Origin: Prevotella bivia DSM 20514
Lineage (GTDB): Bacteria > Bacteroidota > Bacteroidia > Bacteroidales > Bacteroidaceae
Direction of reading: 5' to 3'
Assembly (NCBI RefSeq): GCF_000262545.1
Contig: NZ_JH660660.1
Span: forward strand, 706,975 to 770,974
Length of the DNA: 64,000 nucleotides
The notes below the pieces were generated by a model. The model had not been told where the DNA came from, did not search any database, and worked only from the letters and a program-made list of their open reading frames with translations. Below are positions 58,708-64,000 of this stretch, in pieces (the first letter of the stretch is position 1; the number at the start of each line of letters is the position of its first letter). Position numbers and translations under genes: made by a program.

Positions 58708-60373
58708 ACTTTTTATAAAGTTTTTTTCCACAATATCGTTTCCTATTGATATTAAATTGCTTATTAAAAACACTTAATTGAGGATTATACCCTTCTGCTT
58801 TTATCTCCATTATATCCAAAATGGAATGTATCATATCATCTGTTACAAATGGACGATCTACACATTGCTTGATACGTTGTGCCAGTTTCGGGCGTTTAGA
58901 ACGGAAACTTTTTGACATATAAACCAACATAGGGATTTCTATTATACGATTATTAATGCAAATTTCTCCATGACCTGCCACATTTTTATTTATTTCCATA
59001 ACATCTTCTCCATGATCTGATGTATAAATAACAATAGCATCCCTATTTTCAAATCGCTTTATAATCTCATTCATAATACTATCATTATAACGGATAGCTG
59101 TGTCATAGTTAGCTCTTTCCTCTTTTGCTCTTTCAGATTCTCCCTGTTCTTCACTTACTGAATACGCTTTAAAGGTGTCGGGATAGCGACATCTATAACG
59201 TTGATGAGTTCCTAATAGATGTAAGACTATAAAATTTTTGACTTTTGGATGTGCCATCACCTTATCTAACAGTGGCAACAATGCAGCATCATAAGGTTCT
59301 ACTATGGTCGCCTCTGAAGAATTACGAAGTTTTGTAAAAGCATACATATTACAACGTTCAGCATATACTCTACCATGATTTCCCCATTCTCCAGAAGACT
59401 CTTGATTTGACAGCCACATAGTATAATAACCTGCTGTTTTCAAAATACTAAATAAGTCTGTATATTCATACCATTTACCTCGTTCATGCTGTCTATAAAA
59501 AGTGAAAAGTTTTTCCATCACATGCAGAGTTTGCCCATTAGGACTGATGACATCTGTAAATTTCAACAGATCTCCTTCAGCTTCTCGCTTACTCATATAA
59601 GGAGTGTTATTAAGATTATAGCCATAAATACCCATGTGATGACGTGATGTGGATTCTCCAAGAATATAAACAACATATGGAATAGAACTATTATTCTTCA
59701 AAAGTCGAGAAACAGGGGGATTTTTAAGCATTACTGCCAATTTCTCCATATTAGAATAGCTTTCTGATAAATAAAAACAAGTACGCACCAAAGGAAAACA
59801 TCTATACTTCAGATTATTCATCGTACTTTCACTTTCCTTACATGTATCCTTAACGATGTTCACAATTGTGAAAATAGACGAAAACACCATCCAAAAAGCA
59901 AAAATAGGAATAACCCTAGAATTATACTTCAATTTTATAAGTTGCCTTGAAACAAAATATAAAACTAAAAGAATACAAATAAGAGCAGCATACAACCAAC
60001 CACTAGTTAAATTAGCCCTTGCATATTCCAAGGCTTCAGCTTTATTAGTTGCATATAATGCCTCTATAATAGCTTGATTAGGTATTGCATGGTAATAAAT
60101 TAGAAAGAATACATCAATTATGAAAACAACAACTGCTATCCCTATCAATAATCGCCGTATGCAGTTGCGTAATTTGTTAGGACGAATAACATCTGTTACC
60201 CATGCTAAGCATAATGCTAGAAAAGTTGTATAAAAGTATAAGTGAATAATTCTTCCAAAAGAAATTGGAAGCATAAAAATAGTAAGACTCAGAAATAAAA
60301 GAATAGAGATAAATGCAAAATTTCGTACAGCAAAGTTTATTATAATTACTTTAGCGTTATTGAGAAATTTCAT
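58694..60373 (-). CDS. EptA-like phosphoethanolamine transferase (sulfatase fold)
   Basis: 559-residue inner-membrane enzyme that moves phosphoethanolamine from phosphatidylethanolamine to lipid A or core sugars. Five N-terminal membrane segments (about 14-36, 40-60, 74-96, 125-145, 150-172). The periplasmic alkaline-phosphatase-like domain has the nucleophile region YILGESTSRHHMGIYGY (Thr in GEST), FIVLHLLGTHQRY and the metal site IYTSDHGEDVMEINKNVAGHGE. All expected zinc ligands look present. In other bacteria this change gives polymyxin resistance (family knowledge). It is bracketed by 88-bp direct repeats. Confidence 0.9.
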   Translation of the reverse strand: MKFLNNAKVIIINFAVRNFAFISILLFLSLTIFMLPISFGRIIHLYFYTTFLALCLAWVTDVIRPNKLRNCIRRLLIGIAVVVFIIDVFFLIYYHAIPNQAIIEALYATNKAEALEYARANLTSGWLYAALICILLVLYFVSRQLIKLKYNSRVIPIFAFWMVFSSIFTIVNIVKDTCKESESTMNNLKYRCFPLVRTCFYLSESYSNMEKLAVMLKNPPVSRLLKNNSSIPYVVYILGESTSRHHMGIYGYNLNNTPYMSKREAEGDLLKFTDVISPNGQTLHVMEKLFTFYRQHERGKWYEYTDLFSILKTAGYYTMWLSNQESSGEWGNHGRVYAERCNMYAFTKLRNSSEATIVEPYDAALLPLLDKVMAHPKVKNFIVLHLLGTHQRYRCRYPDTFKAYSVSEEQGESERAKEERANYDTAIRYNDSIMNEIIKRFENRDAIVIYTSDHGEDVMEINKNVAGHGEICINNRIIEIPMLVYMSKSFRSKRPKLAQRIKQCVDRPFVTDDMIHSILDIMEIKAEGYNPQLSVFNKQFNINRKRYCGKKLYKKSIVS

Positions 60374-60386
60374 ACGTTTTTAGAAT

Positions 60387-60473
60387 AATGTTTCAATAAG
60401 TTTACAAAAATATAATTAACAGCAAAAGTAGAAAAAATATCCGAGCCTCCCAAGCCCAATTAGAAGAATGCTT
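60387..60473 (-). repeat. 88-bp direct repeat, copy 2 (promoter of the eptA-like gene)
   Basis: Counterpart of 58536-58622, same orientation. Contains -7 TACTTTTG on the minus strand (60423-60430), 50 bases before the eptA-like start. The -33 TTTG has changed to TTGG. Confidence 0.8.
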
Positions 60474-60524
60474 CTATGATATAAAAAACTCTTCATAAAG
60501 AGATGATGTTTTATGGTTTATAAC

Positions 60525-60553
60525 TATCTTTGTATAAGATAGGCGGCAAAAGT
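60525..60553 (+). promoter_or_regulatory. -7 box and single unit-start of the hairpin-leader repeat family
   Basis: TATCTTTG (60525-60532) followed by TATAAGATAGGCGGCAAAAG, matching the junction and start of the 66-bp units (TAGCTTTG then CATAAGCTAGGCGGCA). The hairpin part is missing. It lies 71 bases before the second GT4 gene. Confidence 0.6.
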
Positions 60554-60603
60554 TCGTACATTAATAGTTATTATTTACGTTTAGAATGTTATAAAATTCA
60601 AAT

Positions 60604-61791
60604 ATGTCATCACCTTTTCATCTTGTTTTTCTCGTCTCAGGACTTCTTGATGGCGGTATAGAAACTGTTTTAATAGAGTATCTAAAACATTTTTCCAAAG
60701 ACAAAAAGTTTAAAATAACGCTTTGTATAGCCAAAGCAATGGGCGAACTAGAAGTATATAAGAAAGAAATACCACCGACCGTAAATATTGTATACTGCTC
60801 GAATACGAAGCTATTAACCCACTTTGCACAGCAAAGAGCATTACGAAAAATATCAAAGCTAGGGAAGCTTTTTGATGAAATAATACTTAATCCCATCAGA
60901 AGATACCAAACTAGACGGGGTATTCAGCAAGTAATAACAGATGCTGACGTTGTTATCGACTTTGATAGTTGTGCCTATTCCCACCTTAAAAGCTGTACGG
61001 CTAAGAAGATAGCCTATTTCCATTTCAGCTTTAAACAGCGCGTAATGCAGGACAGACGACGAATGGAACGACTAGGCAAGGAGCTAGAAAGATACGATAA
61101 AATTGTTACTATTTGCGAAGCAATGAGGGCAGAAGGAGAACAACTCTTTCCACATTTGAAAGAAAAACTTGAGGTAATCTATAACCCAAAATTTCAAAAA
61201 GATGTGCAAGACAAAGCAAAGGTTCGCCCTAACGATAACAGATTTGATCAACCTTTCTTATTGGCTATAGAACGATTAGAAGAGTCGCAGAAAGACATAA
61301 CTACGCTATTAAAGGCATATTCAATCCTTGTTAAGACCTACCAACACACTGAGAGCCTTTACATCATTGGTAAAGGGAAATCGGAAAATGAATTAAGAGA
61401 ACTAGCCAAAGAGTTGGGAGTAGAAGATAAAGTTATCTTCTTAGGGTTTATGCCTAATCCTTATCCTTGGATAAAAAGAAGTAAGCTATTGGTGCATAGT
61501 GCTAAGTTTGAAGGATTACCTACCGTTCTAATAGAAGGGCTAATGCTTAACAAACTTATCGTGGCTACGGATTGCCCTACTGGTCCGGGCGAACTTTTAG
61601 CAGGCGGAAAGGCTGGTTTGCTTGTTCCCGTGGGTGATGCGCAAGCACTTGCCACAGCCATTCATCAGGCACTCACCGATACCGACTTGCAAAAGCAATT
61701 ACTAAAGGGAGCAACGGAACGTGCTTTCGACTTTACATTCACAGCTATTGAAGCAAAGTTGAACAGAATAATGTGTATAGAAGCGTTATAA
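60604..61791 (+). CDS. GT4 glycosyltransferase (copy B)
   Basis: 395-residue GT-B glycosyltransferase paralogous to the product at 57348-58532. Matching segments include FLVSGLLDGGIETVLIEYL, KLFDEIILNPIRR, LLAIERLEESQKDITTLLKAYSIL, VIFLGFMPNPYPWI and the E-x7-E site KFEGLPTVLIEGL. Sugar and acceptor unknown. It faces away from copy A, with the EptA-like gene between, and the two probably add successive sugars of the same surface glycan. Transcribed alone from the -7 box at 60525. Confidence 0.9.
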   Translation: MSSPFHLVFLVSGLLDGGIETVLIEYLKHFSKDKKFKITLCIAKAMGELEVYKKEIPPTVNIVYCSNTKLLTHFAQQRALRKISKLGKLFDEIILNPIRRYQTRRGIQQVITDADVVIDFDSCAYSHLKSCTAKKIAYFHFSFKQRVMQDRRRMERLGKELERYDKIVTICEAMRAEGEQLFPHLKEKLEVIYNPKFQKDVQDKAKVRPNDNRFDQPFLLAIERLEESQKDITTLLKAYSILVKTYQHTESLYIIGKGKSENELRELAKELGVEDKVIFLGFMPNPYPWIKRSKLLVHSAKFEGLPTVLIEGLMLNKLIVATDCPTGPGELLAGGKAGLLVPVGDAQALATAIHQALTDTDLQKQLLKGATERAFDFTFTAIEAKLNRIMCIEAL

Positions 61792-61896
61792 CCGTATACC
61801 CCGAGAAAGACATAGTCCTTATCCTTCACGGAAATGATAAGGCTCAATGTACCTATCCGTTATTTGTGAATATGCAATCTTTGCACGAAATCTAGA

Positions 61897-62709
61897 TTAG
61901 ATGATATGTTTAAAAAGGTGATCAAAATACTCAAACGACTCACGTGTAAGTGGTTTTAGAGGGTCTAAAATCCAATAGAGAGGCACGTTGTGATACATAG
62001 ATGCAGTGAGCGTAAATGTGCTTGGTGCGCCAATAAGGTAATCACAATGCGACAAAAAGCAGAGATCTTCTCCTGGATTGCCATTTGGGAAATGTACAAA
62101 TCCATTGCCAAAAGCATGCTTATAAGCATCGCGATTGAGCTTAGGATCGTTGCCACAGATAAAAATTTCAACAGTTTTATCAGGGTATAGACTCACAAAC
62201 TGTGCGATAACGTGCATAAACTGGTCATCATTATAAAAGTATTTACCGCCTTGCCAACGCGCATAGTCGCCTCGACGAATGTGTACACCAAGCTTAATAG
62301 TGTCCTTAAAGGGCGCAAGCGTTTGGGTTATCTTCTCTTCTATATCATCATGAAAACGGAAAAGACGGAGTATTTCGGCTTTATATTTCAAGAACAAGTC
62401 ATAATAACGCACATACCATCCCTCCACCAATAAGTGTTGATGGGTTAGCATCTGTGTCTCGTTAGCTGAATAATCGGCACTTTCACAATCAAAAGAAACG
62501 GTCTTAAACAACCCTATTTTTGCTCCATACTTTCCTAAAAGATAGAAAAAGAAATTGTGATACTTAGTATCGCTGATGTGAAAATAAGGGTATTTATAGG
62601 CAAAGCGCATAGACATCGACTTACGTCCATGCTCCCTTGCCCAAGCATATACATGTGCATACTGCAAGATATTGTTGCACATTCTGCCTTTATCGCGTAC
62701 AAATAACAT
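61897..62709 (-). CDS. GT11 family glycosyltransferase (alpha-1,2-fucosyltransferase-like)
   Basis: 270-residue glycosyltransferase. The GT11 signature is LGVHIRRGDYARWQGGKYF (HxRRGDY, about residues 147-165), the GDP-fucose-binding motif. The start MLFVRDKGRMCNNILQYAHVYAWA matches the usual GT11 opening GRxCNxxFQYA. The C-terminal LSHCDYLIGAPSTFTLTASMYHNVPLYWI is also typical. Fucose transfer is inferred from the family; no GDP-fucose synthesis genes are in view. It begins 5 bases after the LpxL-like stop codon and is co-transcribed. Confidence 0.85.
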   Translation of the reverse strand: MLFVRDKGRMCNNILQYAHVYAWAREHGRKSMSMRFAYKYPYFHISDTKYHNFFFYLLGKYGAKIGLFKTVSFDCESADYSANETQMLTHQHLLVEGWYVRYYDLFLKYKAEILRLFRFHDDIEEKITQTLAPFKDTIKLGVHIRRGDYARWQGGKYFYNDDQFMHVIAQFVSLYPDKTVEIFICGNDPKLNRDAYKHAFGNGFVHFPNGNPGEDLCFLSHCDYLIGAPSTFTLTASMYHNVPLYWILDPLKPLTRESFEYFDHLFKHII

Positions 62710-62714
62710 AGCTT

Positions 62715-63674
62715 TTACTGGATACCTTTTTCTTTTTTAATAGTTTCTAAATCGCGTAAATCGATGATACCTGTCTCTTTATTCAAGCGGATATTATACT
62801 CTTCATGCGTGCGCTTCCATCGTTTGTGACTCCATAGATAAATACTAGGATCGTAGATAATACTCTTTTCTAGGAGATCGAAGTAAGTATCGGTAAGTTC
62901 ATAATCAGGAAACAGCTTCGGTTGATCGGTTATGAGTTTGAACTCACAGGTATAATAACCACGCTTCACACGACGCACATCACCATAATATACTACCTGA
63001 TCGGTACTTTTTATCATGCGTTCAGCACCTGTAAACACTGGTGTATCGTGGTGAAGGAAGTCGATCCAATGGTGGATATTATTCCAAAAAGGAGCTTGAT
63101 CGGCTATATATCCCAACACAACGGGGATGCCTTTGGCACGATATTTCACAAGTTTACGCAACGATTCATTCATCGGGATACACACCCCACCATAGTGCTG
63201 GCGTGCTTTCAAGAATATTTTATCGAATATTTTATTTTCTAATGGGTGATAAATTTGGGTGCATTTGCCGTCAGAATGGAGCCAAAGTGGCAAGGAAGTA
63301 ATCCACTCCCACTGTCCGTAATGCCCTAAATAAACTGCTACCGAACGCTTATCAGTCCAATTTTTATCTAAGTTTTCACAGCCAATGAACACCATACGGC
63401 GTTTCACCTCTGCCTCACTCATAGTCATTAGCTTAACAGTTTCGACAAAATAATCGCACAACCACGCATAAAAGTTATTGATAATGTGTTTCTTTTTCGT
63501 CTCATCATAGTTGGGAAAAGCTGAAGATACATTCTCCCATATTACCTGATAGCGATACTTTACTATCTTTGCAAGCACAAAATAAAATACATCGGATAAC
63601 ACATAAAGCACCCGAAGAGGTAATAACGATAGTAAATACCAGCAGGAATATACGAGAGTATAGAGTATCTTCAT
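62715..63674 (-). CDS. LpxL/HtrB-like lipid A acyltransferase
   Basis: 319-residue membrane-anchored late acyltransferase that adds a secondary fatty acyl chain to lipid A. An N-terminal hydrophobic anchor (about 3-33, YTLVYSCWYLLSLLPLRVLYVLS) is followed by the catalytic HX4E motif, YLGHYGQWEW (His at about 117). GIPVVLGYIADQAPFW matches the next conserved acyltransferase block. A likely start is ATG 63674. The neighbouring fucosyltransferase shares the operon. Confidence 0.9.
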   Translation of the reverse strand: MKILYTLVYSCWYLLSLLPLRVLYVLSDVFYFVLAKIVKYRYQVIWENVSSAFPNYDETKKKHIINNFYAWLCDYFVETVKLMTMSEAEVKRRMVFIGCENLDKNWTDKRSVAVYLGHYGQWEWITSLPLWLHSDGKCTQIYHPLENKIFDKIFLKARQHYGGVCIPMNESLRKLVKYRAKGIPVVLGYIADQAPFWNNIHHWIDFLHHDTPVFTGAERMIKSTDQVVYYGDVRRVKRGYYTCEFKLITDQPKLFPDYELTDTYFDLLEKSIIYDPSIYLWSHKRWKRTHEEYNIRLNKETGIIDLRDLETIKKEKGIQ

Positions 63675-63761
63675 TGAGCATTGTTTTGCACAAAATTAAC
63701 AAAATCATTGCTACCAACCAAGTTTTTAAAGGGTTATCGTGGCACATTCGCCTTTTTTCTT

Positions 63762-63769
63762 TATCTTTG
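63762..63769 (+). promoter_or_regulatory. -7 box of the right-edge glycosyltransferase
   Basis: TATCTTTG, 24 bases before the ATG at 63794. Confidence 0.5.
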
Positions 63770-63793
63770 AAGTGCTTTTAAAAACTTCATTAG

Positions 63794-64000
63794 ATGAAAG
63801 ATACTCCCATTATCATAGGCTACGATGCCAAACGAATAGTGCGCAATGGCACGGGACTAGGCAATTACAGTAGGACGCTTATCAAGAATATCATCCATAC
63901 AAAAGACTTGCGTTTTACGCTCCGTTTATATGCTCCTGATCAAGGTAAGGAGGCTTTTCGCCAACAGATAAAGGAGACTAAGCAAGTATATTATGTGTAT
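63794..64000 (+). CDS. GT1/GT4-type glycosyltransferase, N-terminal part (cut by window edge)
   Basis: Open to the right edge, 69 codons visible. MKDTPIIIGYDAKRIVRNGTGLGNYSR matches the N-terminus of GT4 mannosyl/glucosyltransferases (IGYDAKR...NGTGLGNY), where the Gly-rich turn contacts the acceptor. It is on the plus strand, diverging from the LpxL-like operon. The -7 box TATCTTTG lies just upstream. The catalytic part is outside the window. Confidence 0.75.
   Translation, partial: MKDTPIIIGYDAKRIVRNGTGLGNYSRTLIKNIIHTKDLRFTLRLYAPDQGKEAFRQQIKETKQVYYVY

Overview
The window is a chromosomal segment of a member of the Bacteroidota, most probably Prevotellaceae. Base composition is AT-rich. Most genes lack Shine-Dalgarno sequences, and many are preceded by the Bacteroidota-type promoter (-33 TTTG, about 20 bases, -7 TAnnTTTG). 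The gene families also fit: DUF4271 next to hemD, DUF2975 with a small HTH protein, DUF4250, DUF6242, a eukaryote-type (GT3-like) glycogen synthase, a two-subunit 2-oxoacid:ferredoxin oxidoreductase, and repeated OmpH/Skp genes behind bamA. The genus is inferred; 16S alignment was not possible here.

Layout. 1-4.4 kb (minus): operon metK - DUF4271 - hemD - rnpA - yidD - tyrS (tyrS cut by the left edge). 4.5-9.8 kb (minus): a secreted M16 protease, a DUF2975/HTH pair with an operator cluster, and xerD. 9.9-12.3 kb (plus): an HpaII-type (CCGG) restriction-modification pair placed between xerD and aroQ. 12.3-15 kb (plus): aroQ, an O-methyltransferase, rbfA and a LolC/E-like permease. 15.2-19.5 kb (minus): glycogen synthase and glycogen phosphorylase. 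20.3-21.7 kb: a complete ISAon1-like insertion sequence with perfect 27-bp inverted repeats and an 8-bp target duplication. 22.1-27.6 kb (minus): a 16S-23S-5S rRNA operon whose spacer has no normal tRNA-Ile or tRNA-Ala, with promoter, boxA-like signals and terminator. 28-43 kb: a pRiA4b ORF3-like protein, korAB, a TGS/uridine-kinase protein, a Na/Pi cotransporter, a DUF3298 protein, a DegT aminotransferase, an esterase-like protein, upp and pckA. 43.5-52.5 kb (plus): a TSUP transporter with DUF1634, a DUF6242 lipoprotein, uppS, bamA, three ompH/skp genes and murI, a cell-envelope block. 52.5-64 kb: a surface-glycan and lipid A region with GT2, GT4, GT11 and GT87-like glycosyltransferases, a polysaccharide deacetylase, an EptA-like phosphoethanolamine transferase and an LpxL-like acyltransferase, plus cdd and DUF4250.

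The most unusual content is non-coding. Two sets of three tandem units (70 bp upstream of the uridine-kinase-like gene, 66 bp upstream of the TSUP gene) belong to one repeat family. Each unit can fold into a nested hairpin with compensatory changes between copies. Each unit sits in the 5' leader of its gene in the gene's own direction, and the 66-bp set carries a -7 promoter box at every unit junction. A lone unit start lies upstream of a third gene. Other candidates are an operator cluster at the DUF2975/HTH promoter, 88-bp direct repeats bracketing eptA, a perfect 21-bp hairpin over the eptA stop codon, a tRNA-like 76-nt segment in the rRNA spacer, and a second dispersed AT-rich intergenic repeat family.
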